Origin: Saprospiraceae bacterium | GTDB taxonomy: Bacteria; Bacteroidota; Bacteroidia; Chitinophagales; Saprospiraceae | DNA: 64,000 bases | Direction of reading: 5' to 3' | Assembly (NCBI GenBank): GCA_016715105.1 | Contig: JADKBO010000004.1 | Location: 1 to 64,000 of the forward strand | Part shown: positions 36,111-45,137 of the stretch, piece by piece | How positions within the stretch are numbered: the stretch's first letter is position 1 | Layout of the letters: the number at the start of each line of letters is the position of its first letter | The notes under the pieces: model-generated | Told to the model about the DNA's origin: nothing | What the model saw: the letters and a program-made list of their open reading frames with translations, nothing else | The model's database searches: none | Program-made: the position numbers and the translations under genes

Positions 36111-36788
36111 TCATTTGTCTAATAAATCTGGCCTCCTTTCTTGCGTTCTTTTTATGGACATTTCATAGCGCCAATCATCTATTTTTGCTTCATGTCCGCT
36201 CAATAAAACATCTGGTACTAACATACCTTTGTAATCAGCTGGCCGAGTATACACTGGAGGTGCTAAGAGATTATCTTGGAAAGAATCAAGCAAGGCAGAT
36301 GATTCGTTATTGAGCACACCTGGAATAATTCTAGAAATTGCGTCGACTACCAGAGCAGCAGCCAATTCACCACCGCTCAACACAAAATCCCCAATGGAAA
36401 TTTCTAAAGTAACGTGTTCCAAGCGAATCCTTTCATCGATGCCTTTGTAATGACCGCATATGATCATGATATTTCCCTTCAGAGAAAGTCTATTGGCCAT
36501 GGCTTGGTCAAAAGTTAAACCATCGGGCGTCATGTAAATAACCTCATCGTAAGCCCGCTGATTTTTCAAAAATGAAATGGCGTTGTCCAGAGGTTCGGGC
36601 ATCATGACCATACCAGCGCCGCCACCAAATTGATAATCATCGATTTGTTTGTGTTTTCCAATGCCAAATTCACGAAGATCAATAATTTGAATCTCAATCA
36701 GTTCACGTTCTTGAGCCCTCTTGATAATGGAATGTTCAAAAGGACTATGTAATAAATTGGGAACAGCACTGATGATGTCAAATCTCAT
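36111..36788 (-). CDS. trmD: tRNA (guanine-37-N1)-methyltransferase
   Basis: 225 residues of the SPOUT fold. MRFDIISAVPNLLHSPFEHS starts it. DYQFGGGAGMVMMPEPL, the S-adenosylmethionine knot CGHYKGIDERI and ISIGDFVLSGGELAA are the standard TrmD motifs. It methylates G37 of tRNAs reading CNN codons and prevents frameshifting. The FKBP gene is 6 bp upstream, so the two are co-transcribed. The usual rpsP/rimM/rplS partners are absent here, which is normal for Bacteroidota. Confidence 0.96.
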   Translation of the reverse strand: MRFDIISAVPNLLHSPFEHSIIKRAQERELIEIQIIDLREFGIGKHKQIDDYQFGGGAGMVMMPEPLDNAISFLKNQRAYDEVIYMTPDGLTFDQAMANRLSLKGNIMIICGHYKGIDERIRLEHVTLEISIGDFVLSGGELAAALVVDAISRIIPGVLNNESSALLDSFQDNLLAPPVYTRPADYKGMLVPDVLLSGHEAKIDDWRYEMSIKRTQERRPDLLDK

Positions 36789-36794
36789 GGATAT

Positions 36795-37436
36795 TTATTT
36801 GAAATCCAATAGCTCTACTTCAAAAACAAGCGCTGCATATGGAGGTATTTTTCCACCAGCTCCTCGATCACCATAAGCAAGATCATAAGGTATGAATAAC
36901 TTCCATTTGCTACCTTTTTGCATCAATTGCATAGCCTCTTGCCATCCTTTGATGACTCCATTTACAGAAAAAGATATAGGCTCTCCTCGTTGCACTGAAC
37001 TGTCAAAGATTGTTCCGTCTATCAATGATCCTTCATAATGAACGGTTACGGTGCTAGTAGCACTTGGTTTTTCTCCGCTGCCTTTTTTTATGACTAGGTA
37101 TTGTAAGCCACTCGGTAAGATCACAACTCCTGGTTTTTTAGCATTTTCTTCCAAGAAAGCAACACCATTACTTTTCAAACCTTCAACCCTGAATTGAGAA
37201 AAGATGTTACTCGCTTCTTCCAAAGTGAATACTGGATTTCCAGTAACGTATACATCGTCAAAAGCATGAATCAAAACTTCTTTGTTATAAGTTTTTACAC
37301 CAGATGATTTCAATTCGTTGGCCATCATCAATGCCAGACTATATAATACAGAGTCTTGTTGTGTCATAGTTTGTTGTGTAAATGATTTTGAAATAGAAAA
37401 GAAGGTTAGCAGGAGGAATAAGATTGTTTGTTTCAT
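36795..37436 (-). CDS. FKBP-type peptidyl-prolyl isomerase, exported
   Basis: 213 residues. The signal peptide (MKQTILFLLLTFFSISKSFT) is followed by an N-terminal helical part like FkpA/Mip (DSVLYSLALMMANELKSSGV). The FKBP domain is at about 120-213: VTVHYEGSLIDGTIFDSS, GWQEAMQLMQKGSKWKLFIP, LAYGDRGAGGKIPPYAALVF. It catalyses proline isomerisation during folding in the periplasm. First gene of the pair with trmD. Confidence 0.93.
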   Translation of the reverse strand: MKQTILFLLLTFFSISKSFTQQTMTQQDSVLYSLALMMANELKSSGVKTYNKEVLIHAFDDVYVTGNPVFTLEEASNIFSQFRVEGLKSNGVAFLEENAKKPGVVILPSGLQYLVIKKGSGEKPSATSTVTVHYEGSLIDGTIFDSSVQRGEPISFSVNGVIKGWQEAMQLMQKGSKWKLFIPYDLAYGDRGAGGKIPPYAALVFEVELLDFK

Positions 37437-37715
37437 ATACTTAATTGCTAAAAGTTCGCTTAAAAAACGACAAAGATAATTTTAATGCCAATTCAACGCA
37501 TTTTTTCTGACTTGGTTTAATATTTTTCCAGTTGGAGATCGAACAGAATTTTTAAAGTTATTTTGAGTTCCGCCTAAGTTTACAATTCACTTTGAAATAG
37601 ATTCAAATCACATGATTGGTAAAATTTACGAGTAGGGATTCTTTTTTTATTTATACGAAAATGTTAAAAATGATGATTTTATGGCACCAACTTTAAGTTC
37701 TTGGAGGATAATCTC
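37437..37715. other. Non-coding gap upstream of TonB receptor
   Basis: About 280 bases between divergent genes. Apart from the promoter at 37716-37744 I see nothing, and no riboswitch-like conserved block that would tell the receptor's substrate. Confidence 0.5.
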
Positions 37716-37744
37716 TTGCGGTATAGACCTAAGACCTATCTTCG
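37716..37744 (+). promoter_or_regulatory. Promoter of the TonB-dependent receptor gene
   Basis: TTG at 37716-37718 and tatcttcg at 37737-37744 are 18 bases apart, one mismatch from the Bacteroidota consensus. They lie 23 bases before the ATG. Confidence 0.6.
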
Positions 37745-37767
37745 CCAAAATTTTCTAATACAAAAGG

Positions 37768-39636
37768 ATGAAGAAATACAGCTTAGTATTTATAATATTT
37801 TGTCAGATAGTCATTTTACAAGCACAAGTTGACACCAGCTTGATGATAGATGCGGTAGAAATCACCAATAACAGAATAGGTTTCAATCAACGGGAGTTGG
37901 GCAGATCAGTTAAAATTATTTCTAAACAAGAAATAGCCAGCTTGCCAGTGCAAAGTGTAGCTGAAGCCTTACAAATGGTTGCTGGATTTGACGTGAGGAG
38001 GAGAGGTCCCAACAATGTACAATCAGATATCAGTGTGAGAGGAGGCAGTTTTGATCAAGTACTCATTCTCATCAACGGGGTACGTATGAATGATGCTCAA
38101 ACTGGACATCACACACTTTATATTCCTGTAGACTTGTTGGATATAGAAAGGATAGAAATTGTAAAAGGCCCTGCTGCTAAATTGTACGGACAAAATGCAT
38201 TCTCAGGAGCGGTTAACATAGTCACCAAAGTTGGGGATAAAGATGGCTTAAATGTGGGTATTTCGCAAGGCAGCTTTAACACCACTTCATTGAGAGCTGG
38301 AGTAACCAAAGTGCTCAATGAAGGCAATTGGAAACAAAACTTACAATTCTTTAGGGAAAGCAGTGACGGTTATGACTACAATAGAGATTACAAAGTATTC
38401 AATTTGTATTATGATAGCAACCTCAAAGTTGGTAGTAATGGAGAATTGAAAATATTTGGTGGATATACTGATAGAAAATTTGGAGCCAATGGATTTTATG
38501 CCTTACCGACTTTCAAAGACCAATATGAAGAAGTGGAGACAAGTATTGCGTCTATTAAATATACCAATATCAGTGGGAACTGGAGGGTCACACCCGGTTT
38601 TTCATGGAGAAGAAATTATGACAATTACCTTTTTGTAAGAAATAATCCCCCAGTATTTCGCAACCGCACATTGGGAAATAGATTGACAGCAGATGTCAAT
38701 GTTTCAAATTATAATGCATTGGGAGTCTTAGGGATAGGTTTAGAGTATTCAAGGGAGTCTTTAAGGAGCATAAGGCTTGGAGAGGATGATAGAAACCTGT
38801 TTGGATTCTTTATCGAACAAAAAATCTCATTGTTGAATGATCAATTGACGATTGTTCCAGGTTTTTACATCAATAAGTTCTCAGCTAGAAAAGCTACTTT
38901 TTTACCGGGCTTGGATGTAGCTTATTTCCCAGTCAAAAACTTGAAAATATTTGCAAGCGCCAACTATGCGAGTAGAATACCAACTTACACAGATTTGTTT
39001 TATGTAAGTGCTGCAGAAATTGGCAATCCCAATCTTGAGAGTGAATCAGTAAAAGGCTATGAAGTCGGTACTCAATATGCACGTAAGGGATTTTCTGCTG
39101 GAGTGACTGCTTATATGAATTTTACCAATGGACTCATTGATTGGACAAAGGTAAATGCTTCAGATGCGCAATGGGTAGCAAACAATTATGCTGCTACCAA
39201 AATATCTGGTTTAGAAGTAAATAGTGCACTAGACTTTAAGCAATTATTAAATCTCAAACAAACCTTGCTGTTGGACTTATCGGCCTCTTTTATCGATGCT
39301 AAATCCAACGAAAAGGAACAAACTTATGTCACAAGGTATCAATTCAATCACTTAGGTACCCAGTTGATCAGCAATTTGAGGATCGCATTTTTTGAAGATA
39401 AATTATTGGCAAGTATTGCCTATAGAAATATAGACAGGGTAAGTTCTGATGTGGATCCTGTGACCAAAAAGGAACTATTGGATGCACAATTATTGGATGC
39501 TTCATTGGGATTTAGTTATAAAGGATGGGGAGCGAAATTGATGGCCAATAATCTTACGAACGCCCAATATAAAGAAATCACAAATGTGGTAATGCCTGGC
39601 AGATGGTATCAGTTTTCAGTCAGTAAAAGGTTGTAG
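37768..39636 (+). CDS. TonB-dependent outer membrane receptor
   Basis: 622 residues, short for the family and without the N-terminal carboxypeptidase-like domain of SusC-type receptors. The signal peptide is residues 1-19. The plug domain (about 35-150) has VAEALQMVAGFDVRRRGPNN, ISVRGGSFDQVLILINGVRM and the closing PAAKLYGQNAFSGAVNIVTK. A 22-strand barrel follows, ending MPGRWYQFSVSKRL, a C-terminal aromatic-rich strand. In size and plug it is nearest BtuB-like receptors for cobalamin or siderophores. The substrate is not determined; neighbours give no clue. Confidence 0.9.
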   Translation: MKKYSLVFIIFCQIVILQAQVDTSLMIDAVEITNNRIGFNQRELGRSVKIISKQEIASLPVQSVAEALQMVAGFDVRRRGPNNVQSDISVRGGSFDQVLILINGVRMNDAQTGHHTLYIPVDLLDIERIEIVKGPAAKLYGQNAFSGAVNIVTKVGDKDGLNVGISQGSFNTTSLRAGVTKVLNEGNWKQNLQFFRESSDGYDYNRDYKVFNLYYDSNLKVGSNGELKIFGGYTDRKFGANGFYALPTFKDQYEEVETSIASIKYTNISGNWRVTPGFSWRRNYDNYLFVRNNPPVFRNRTLGNRLTADVNVSNYNALGVLGIGLEYSRESLRSIRLGEDDRNLFGFFIEQKISLLNDQLTIVPGFYINKFSARKATFLPGLDVAYFPVKNLKIFASANYASRIPTYTDLFYVSAAEIGNPNLESESVKGYEVGTQYARKGFSAGVTAYMNFTNGLIDWTKVNASDAQWVANNYAATKISGLEVNSALDFKQLLNLKQTLLLDLSASFIDAKSNEKEQTYVTRYQFNHLGTQLISNLRIAFFEDKLLASIAYRNIDRVSSDVDPVTKKELLDAQLLDASLGFSYKGWGAKLMANNLTNAQYKEITNVVMPGRWYQFSVSKRL

Positions 39637-39724
39637 GTTGGGCATAGGTTTTAGTATGTTTGGAGCCCTTGATCAAAAAACCAGTAAAAAAGTTTTGCCA
39701 AAGATGATTTTAAAATAAAACGAG

Positions 39725-40768
39725 ATGAAATTCAGAAAATTAGGAAATACCGGCATTGATGTGAGTCTGATTTGTTTAGGGACCATGACGTGGGGTGAGC
39801 AAAATACAGAAGCAGAAGCACACGAGCAATTGGACTTCGCTTTGGATAAAGGTATAAACTTCATAGACACTGCAGAAATGTATCCTGTACCAGGAAGAGC
39901 GGCCACTCAAGGATTGACAGAAACGTATATAGGCACTTGGCTAGCGAAAAATCCAAACATCAGGAAAGATTTAATCATAGCTTCAAAGGTGACGGGTAAA
40001 ATACCTTATTTTCAATACATTCACAAAGGTGAAGCTTTGACCAGAAATCGCATCAATACGGCCATCGAAGGAAATTTAAAGCGATTACAAACCGATTATA
40101 TTGATGTGTATCAACTACATTTTCCCGACCGACAAACCAATTTTTTTGGAAGAAGAGGATACGATACGCACGACGCAGCTTGGGAAGACAATTTCCTTGG
40201 AACGGTTGAGGGTTTAGATGATTTGGTGAAAGCTGGGAAAATCAGATATTGGGGTTTATCTAATGAAACACCCTGGGGTTTGCTACATTATAGAGATATT
40301 GTCAAAGAAACAGGTTTGGCAGGTATGCCAGTAGTAGTGCAAAATCCGTATAATTTGATCAATAGATCCTATGAAACCGGGCTTGCAGAAATTTCTTGCA
40401 GAGAAAATATTGGATTATTGGCTTATTCACCCCTCGGTTTTGGAAGGTTGACGGCCAAATATATCGAAGGAAGCGCTAAACCGCAGGATAGAATCAATCA
40501 ATTTGCTCAAATGGCCAGGTACAATGGTGCAAATGCTTTACTTGCTACACAAAAATATTATGATATTGCCATGGCTCATGGATTATCATTTTCTCAAATG
40601 TGCCTTGCATTTATCAACTCAAGAGATTTTTTGACAGCAAATATCATTGGAGCTACGACGATTGAACAATTGGCAGAAAATATTGAAAGTGTTGATTTGG
40701 AATTAAGTGTTGAGGTTATTAAGGCCATCAATGAAGTGCACAACCAAATTCCTGATCCAGCAGTTTAA
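39725..40768 (+). CDS. Aldo/keto reductase, Tas-like
   Basis: 347 residues of the AKR barrel. MKFRKLGNTGIDVSLICLGT begins it. NFIDTAEMYPVP holds the Asp and Tyr, and DYIDVYQLHFPD has the histidine of the catalytic set. The C-terminal FINSRDFLTANIIGATTIEQ region binds NADPH. The long insertion after residue 130 and overall length match Tas of E. coli, an NADP(H)-dependent reductase. The physiological substrate is unknown. Cytoplasmic. It lies 89 bp after the TonB receptor, possibly co-transcribed. Confidence 0.88.
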   Translation: MKFRKLGNTGIDVSLICLGTMTWGEQNTEAEAHEQLDFALDKGINFIDTAEMYPVPGRAATQGLTETYIGTWLAKNPNIRKDLIIASKVTGKIPYFQYIHKGEALTRNRINTAIEGNLKRLQTDYIDVYQLHFPDRQTNFFGRRGYDTHDAAWEDNFLGTVEGLDDLVKAGKIRYWGLSNETPWGLLHYRDIVKETGLAGMPVVVQNPYNLINRSYETGLAEISCRENIGLLAYSPLGFGRLTAKYIEGSAKPQDRINQFAQMARYNGANALLATQKYYDIAMAHGLSFSQMCLAFINSRDFLTANIIGATTIEQLAENIESVDLELSVEVIKAINEVHNQIPDPAV

Positions 40769-40847
40769 ATCAATTGTTTATGCTGCTTTCATAAGGTGTT
40801 CATAAAGAATTATTTATGGAGCATTACTTGTAATGAAAAATGTTTAA

Positions 40848-41399
40848 ATGACTGAAGTTTATCTTAAAAATATGGTTTGCCCCAGATGTATAATGGCGGT
40901 CGAAAGGTTATTGCAGGACGAACATATCACCTATAAAAATGTGAAACTTGGGTCAATTTTATGGGACGAATTGCCTTCCAGTACGCAAATGGAAAAATTG
41001 ATTGTAGGGCTGCAGCAGTTGGGTTTTGAATTTTTGGAGGATAAAAACAGTCAAATCATTGAAAAAGTAAAGGTCTTATTGATAAACTTGATACAAAATA
41101 AAAGCCTATCAGAAAGTTTTGTGTTGAGTGACGAAGTTTCAAAACATCTCAATAAAGAGTACTCCACAATTTCCAAGTTGTTCTCACAAGTAGAAAGTAT
41201 CACACTAGAACATTACTTTATAAACCTGAAAATCTCAAAAGCTAAAGAATTACTGAAATACGATGAAATGTCTGTTTCAGAAATTGCTTTTGAATTGGGT
41301 TATAAAAATGTCTCACACCTGAGCAGTCAATTTAAAAAAGAAGTTGGCCTTAGCCCGGTTGCTTTTAGGTTGAATTATCAAAGGACGAAAGAAAGGTGA
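40848..41399 (+). CDS. AraC-family regulator with N-terminal heavy-metal-associated (HMA-like) domain
   Basis: 183 residues. The first 65 resemble an HMA domain with a CxxC metal site (MTEVYLKNMVCPRCIMAVER). The C-terminal part, about 85-183, is an AraC DNA-binding domain, with KISKAKELLKYDEMSVSEIA and then FELGYKNVSHLSSQFKKEVG. The gene lies just before a copper P-type ATPase gene in the same direction, so a copper-responsive activator binding Cu(I) through its own HMA-like domain is likely (inference). No other sensor domain is present. The gap to copA is filled by repeat sequence. Confidence 0.85.
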   Translation: MTEVYLKNMVCPRCIMAVERLLQDEHITYKNVKLGSILWDELPSSTQMEKLIVGLQQLGFEFLEDKNSQIIEKVKVLLINLIQNKSLSESFVLSDEVSKHLNKEYSTISKLFSQVESITLEHYFINLKISKAKELLKYDEMSVSEIAFELGYKNVSHLSSQFKKEVGLSPVAFRLNYQRTKER

Positions 41400-41480
41400 G
41401 CAAACATTTTTCGGTTATCAGAAAAATGGAAAACGGAAATCGTGATTAGCTGATTCCATTTGATTTATAAATATTTATGA

Positions 41481-41567
41481 AGTTGAAATTCCACTTGCCC
41501 CTGCTGCTTGTGCAAGGGATTGAACTCAAATTGAAATCCTACGTGTCCCTGCTTCTGCAAGGGATTG
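41481..41567. repeat. Two diverged copies of the CCCT-hairpin repeat
   Basis: gttgaaattccacttgcccc, then tgctgcttgtgcaagggatt and tacgtgtccctgcttctgca followed by agggattg, echo the flank and hairpin of the tandem array at 3011-3433 (in particular the fourth unit at 3401-3440), 38 kb away and in the same orientation. They lie upstream of copA and contain a spurious TTG start in frame with it. Confidence 0.85.
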
Positions 41568-41660
41568 GCCTCCAATTGTTCTCCTTGCGGTAATTATAGA
41601 ACACTATTCCAGAATTCTATAACTCAAATAATTCCATTAGTTGCACCTTTGCATTTAAAA

Positions 41661-43874
41661 ATGGAAGTTATGCATTCAAAAACAAACACCAGAAGGCAAT
41701 TTCCCGTTGGTGGCATGTCATGTGCATCATGTGCCTTGTCTGTAGAAAAGATCTTAAAAGCACAAAGTGGGGTAGTTGATGCCTCAGTGAGTTATGCAGG
41801 CAAACAAGCTAAAATTGAGTTTGACCCAGCAGCAACAAATCCTCAAAAATTAAAAACTGCGGTTGACCAAATAGGGTATGAATTAATCACCATGGAAGGA
41901 GCAGAAGCTACTGCTGATTTTGAAAAAAAGCAAGAGGACAGTTATTTGAAATTGAAAAAACAATCCATTTGGGCTTTGGTTTTCGCCATTCCTGTGATGT
42001 TTATTTCAATGTTCTTTATGGGGGAAGGCTGGGCTAATCCTGTCATGTTTATACTCACATCGGTTGTGCTCTTGGTATTTGGTAACCATTTTTATATAAA
42101 TGCATGGAAACAGGCCAGACATCGTCAACTTACAATGGATACATTAGTTGCGTTGAGTAGCGGAGTTGCTTATTTATTCAGTTTGTTCGCCATGATTTTC
42201 CCAAATTTACTTACAAAATACGGCATTGATGCTCACGTATATTTTGAAGCAGCGGCAGTGGTAGTGGCTTTTGTGATGTTTGGAAAATTATTGGAAGAGA
42301 AAGCCAAGGTTGGGACAGGCGATGCAGTTAAAAAATTAATGGGTTTACAAGCCAAAACTGTACAACTCAAAGAGGGTGATGCCTTTCGGGAGATTAAGAT
42401 AGAAGACGTTTTGGAGGGTGATTTAATTTATGTAAGGAAAGGTGAGAAAATCCCAGTTGACGGAAAAACAATGGGATCAATGTATGTAGATGAGCAAATG
42501 ATCACTGGTGAATCTGGTATTTCTTCAAAAGCAAAAGGAGATGTGGTCTATTCGGGGACCATCAATGTAGGTGAAGCATTTGTGCTCGAGGCTACAAAGG
42601 TTGGTGAACATACGCTGCTAGCCGGTATCATCAAAATGGTGAAAGAAGCGCAAAATAGTAAGCCGAAAATACAGAAGAAAGTGGATAGGATTGCCGCGGT
42701 ATTTGTGCCAGTAGTGATGACAATCGCCATTATTGCCTTAGTGGTTTGGTGGATTTTTGGCGGAAGTAATGGGTTTGCCCAAGGCTTGCATGCATTCGTT
42801 ACTGTTTTGGTCATAGCTTGTCCTTGTGCACTGGGATTGGCTACTCCAACTGCAATCATGGTGGGAATTGGTCGGGGAGCGCAAAATGGCATTCTGGTCA
42901 AAAGTGCGGACAGCTTAGAAATACTTCAAAAGCTTGATACCATCATTTTGGATAAAACAGGAACCATTACAGAAGGCAAACCAACCGTATCTAACATTAT
43001 TTGGGATGAAGGCGCCAGTTCCACAAGTGCAGAATTGGAGGTAGTTTTAAAATCATTGGAACAAGCTAGTAGTCATCCACTTGCGTCTGCAATCCTAAGT
43101 CATTTAAAACACGTAAACAAAAACATCATTTTCAATGAAGTAACTGAGGAGCCAGGCATTGGTGTTGTTGGTAAATATTTCAAAAAGACTTATTGGGTCG
43201 GCAGTCAAAAAATGGCTGATAAAATGGGTGCTGTACACTTAGGAAATAAGCAAACATTAAATGGGGCAAGTTTTATAATTTTCGGAGAAGGAAACCATGT
43301 CCTTTCAACGATCATCATTGAAGATCAAATCAAGCCTGGGGTAGCAGAAGCCGTTGCAAACCTGAAGGGCAAAAACATCCACGTCATCATGGCAACAGGT
43401 GATACTCAATCATCTGCCGAGCGGGTTGCCACTCAAATTGGTATTAAAGAATTTCATGGTGCAATGTTACCATCTCAAAAATATGACTTAGTTGTTTCAG
43501 AAAAATCCAAGGGCAAAATTGTGGCTATGGTAGGAGATGGCATCAATGACAGTCAAGCCCTAGCAAAAGCTGATATCAGCATTGCCATGGGGCATGGAAG
43601 TGATATTGCGCTTGATGTAGCTCAGATGGCTTTGGTAAAAGGAGATTTAAGGAAAATTGTGGATGCCATCGATTTAGGCACAGCAACCAATAAAATCATC
43701 AAACAAAATTTGTTTTGGGCTTTTATTTATAATGTCATTGGTATTCCCTTGGCTGCTGGTGTGCTGATACCGTCATATGGTATTTCCATTAGTCCAATGT
43801 TTGCTGGGGCAGCCATGGCCCTCAGCAGCGTGAGTGTCGTACTCAATAGTTTGAGATTGAAGGTAGCTAAGTAG
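41661..43874 (+). CDS. copA: Copper-translocating P-type ATPase
   Basis: 737 residues from the ATG at 41661. One N-terminal HMA domain (FPVGGMSCASCALSVEKIL) precedes eight membrane helices. P1B motifs: the metal-binding CPC in VIACPCALGLATPTAIMVG, phosphorylation site DKTGTITEGKP, and hinge VGDGINDSQALAKADI. FIYNVIGIPLAAGVL and MALSSVSVVLNSLRL are the helix-7 and helix-8 signatures of the Cu(I) type. It exports monovalent copper from the cytoplasm. Upstream in-frame codons from 41565 read through repeat DNA and are not used. Its TAG stop is part of the target duplication of a MITE inserted immediately after. Confidence 0.94.
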   Translation: MEVMHSKTNTRRQFPVGGMSCASCALSVEKILKAQSGVVDASVSYAGKQAKIEFDPAATNPQKLKTAVDQIGYELITMEGAEATADFEKKQEDSYLKLKKQSIWALVFAIPVMFISMFFMGEGWANPVMFILTSVVLLVFGNHFYINAWKQARHRQLTMDTLVALSSGVAYLFSLFAMIFPNLLTKYGIDAHVYFEAAAVVVAFVMFGKLLEEKAKVGTGDAVKKLMGLQAKTVQLKEGDAFREIKIEDVLEGDLIYVRKGEKIPVDGKTMGSMYVDEQMITGESGISSKAKGDVVYSGTINVGEAFVLEATKVGEHTLLAGIIKMVKEAQNSKPKIQKKVDRIAAVFVPVVMTIAIIALVVWWIFGGSNGFAQGLHAFVTVLVIACPCALGLATPTAIMVGIGRGAQNGILVKSADSLEILQKLDTIILDKTGTITEGKPTVSNIIWDEGASSTSAELEVVLKSLEQASSHPLASAILSHLKHVNKNIIFNEVTEEPGIGVVGKYFKKTYWVGSQKMADKMGAVHLGNKQTLNGASFIIFGEGNHVLSTIIIEDQIKPGVAEAVANLKGKNIHVIMATGDTQSSAERVATQIGIKEFHGAMLPSQKYDLVVSEKSKGKIVAMVGDGINDSQALAKADISIAMGHGSDIALDVAQMALVKGDLRKIVDAIDLGTATNKIIKQNLFWAFIYNVIGIPLAAGVLIPSYGISISPMFAGAAMALSSVSVVLNSLRLKVAK

Positions 43875-43879
43875 CAAAC

Positions 43880-44065
43880 GGGTGCGTTTCATCACTTCTT
43901 AAATTCGTAGTTGGGATTTTGTCATGATTTTTGGAAGCTTCGCCAAAAATCCCGCCAAAATCATATTCACTTTTAATTTTTCTCCATGGACTTCATCCAT
44001 GGTTATTAATATTTAACCCCTCTGGGCCCTCTGGGGTATTTAAAACGAAGTGATGAAATACACCC
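43880..44065. mobile_element. 186-bp MITE with 19-bp terminal inverted repeats and 8-bp target duplication
   Basis: Left end gggtgcgtttcatcacttc (43880-43898) and right end gaagtgatgaaatacaccc (44047-44065) are inverted repeats with 17 of 19 matches. Both sides are flanked by the identical octamer tagcaaac (43872-43879 and 44066-44073). Inside are three dyads: gatttttgg/ccaaaaatc, ccatgga/tccatgg and a cccctctgggccctctgggg block. There is no open frame, so it was mobilised in trans by a transposase outside the window. An 8-bp duplication is used by the IS1595 and IS66 families, among others; the ends do not start like IS66, so IS1595 is the better guess. Confidence 0.9.
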
Positions 44066-44184
44066 TAGCAAACAGCCTTTATTTCAAAAAAAAATTCATA
44101 GACACAAAAGAAGTTTTGATTTTTTTAGGGTCGCATACGCCAAAATTACGATATTTATAATCTATACATTCAAAGAGCTGATAT

Positions 44185-44685
44185 ATGACTTTTGATCTAC
44201 ATAAAACACTGCAAGCTTGCAAGGCACAAGAGCCCAAAGCACAGCAGGTTTTGTATGATCATTATAAAGGCATTTTATTTGGATTGTGTAGAAGGTATCT
44301 CACTAATTTTCAAGAAGCAGAAGACGTTTTCGTCACCGGGTTTACAAAAATTTTTTCCAAGCTAGATACTTATTCAGGAGAGGGTAGTTTTGAAGGTTGG
44401 ATGAAAAAGATCATGGTCAACGAAGCACTCATGGCGATCAGAAGCAAAAAATTGATCCATGTTGATCTCGAGACTGTACAGCCAGCTATGCATATTGAAG
44501 AAGACTTGGATGCGGGAATGGATATTGAGATAGTATTGGACGCTATCAAAGAACTGCCAGATGGCTATCGGACCGTTTTTAATCTCTATGAAGTTGAAGG
44601 TTATAAACACAAAGAGATAGCAGAAGAATTAGGAATCAGCATCAACACTTCCAAATCTCAGCTCATATTAGCCAAAAAAGATTGA
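44185..44685 (+). CDS. ECF-type RNA polymerase sigma factor, C-terminus out of frame
   Basis: 166 residues as read. Region 2 is visible in DHYKGILFGLCRRYLTNFQE, then AEDVFVTGFTKIF. Region 4 is in ELPDGYRTVFNLYEVEGYKH, then KEIAEELGISINTSKSQLILAKK. The frame then stops abruptly. In the -1 frame the expected tail (RLRDILKKKLETTIYKIAER) follows at once and ends in an ATGA overlap with the next gene; see the separate entry. It directs polymerase to its regulon, which probably includes the downstream secreted-protein gene (inference). Regions needed for function are intact, so the shorter form may still work. Confidence 0.87.
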   Translation: MTFDLHKTLQACKAQEPKAQQVLYDHYKGILFGLCRRYLTNFQEAEDVFVTGFTKIFSKLDTYSGEGSFEGWMKKIMVNEALMAIRSKKLIHVDLETVQPAMHIEEDLDAGMDIEIVLDAIKELPDGYRTVFNLYEVEGYKHKEIAEELGISINTSKSQLILAKKD

Positions 44686-44741
44686 GAGATATTTTAAAAA
44701 AAAAGTTGGAGACAACGATTTATAAAATTGCAGAAAGATGA
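44674..44741 (+). other. Frameshift site (A6) and out-of-frame sigma factor tail
   Basis: Six A at 44674-44679 encode two lysines before the frame closes at TGA 44683. Reading the last A twice (or one more A in the run) gives 20 further residues ending at TGA 44739-44741. That stop overlaps the ATG of the anti-sigma-like gene at 44738 as ATGA, the classic coupled layout. Either a lost A (mutation or sequencing error in a homopolymer) or slippage on the A run explains this. Confidence 0.8.
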
Positions 44742-45073
44742 ATTTACAAGACAGACTCCGAAATCATAAAGAATTACCTTCACAAGGTGCGTGGTTAAAA
44801 ATTCAAAAGAATCTTGAATCGCAAAAAAAAAGTAGACCCAAAGTAAGTTTCTTCACCTTGAGTATGATGATGAAAATTGCTGCTATTTTTGTGATAGGTT
44901 TTATTGGTCTATTCAGTATGAACAATATGTTTAGAGACCACAATGCCGATTTATTTGCATCCAATAATAATGCACCTATTAAGTTGGAGGAATTGGGCAA
45001 TATTACTGAACCATATTTCACCATTGAGCACATTGAAGGCTTGAAAAAAGCTTATACTTCTATTTCAAAATAA
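44738..45073 (+). CDS. Single-span membrane protein, probable anti-sigma factor
   Basis: 111 residues. The cytoplasmic N-terminus is about 40 residues (MNLQDRLRNHKELPSQGAWL), then one transmembrane helix (about 43-61, MMMKIAAIFVIGFIGLFSM) and a short outer part. Sequence identity to known anti-sigma families is not obvious. However, position directly after and overlapping an ECF sigma gene, small size and topology all match membrane anti-sigma factors that hold the sigma factor until a signal arrives. Confidence 0.65.
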   Translation: MNLQDRLRNHKELPSQGAWLKIQKNLESQKKSRPKVSFFTLSMMMKIAAIFVIGFIGLFSMNNMFRDHNADLFASNNNAPIKLEELGNITEPYFTIEHIEGLKKAYTSISK

Positions 45074-45137
45074 GCAACGTTATTGTTCTTTTTTTGATAG
45101 ATTTGCGATTCAGCTATCTAAAAACTAGTTAAATCGT

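Noticed and set aside
43880..44065. IS66-derived element
   Set aside because: The 8-bp duplication would fit, but the ends start gggtg rather than the gtaa-type start I recall for IS66.
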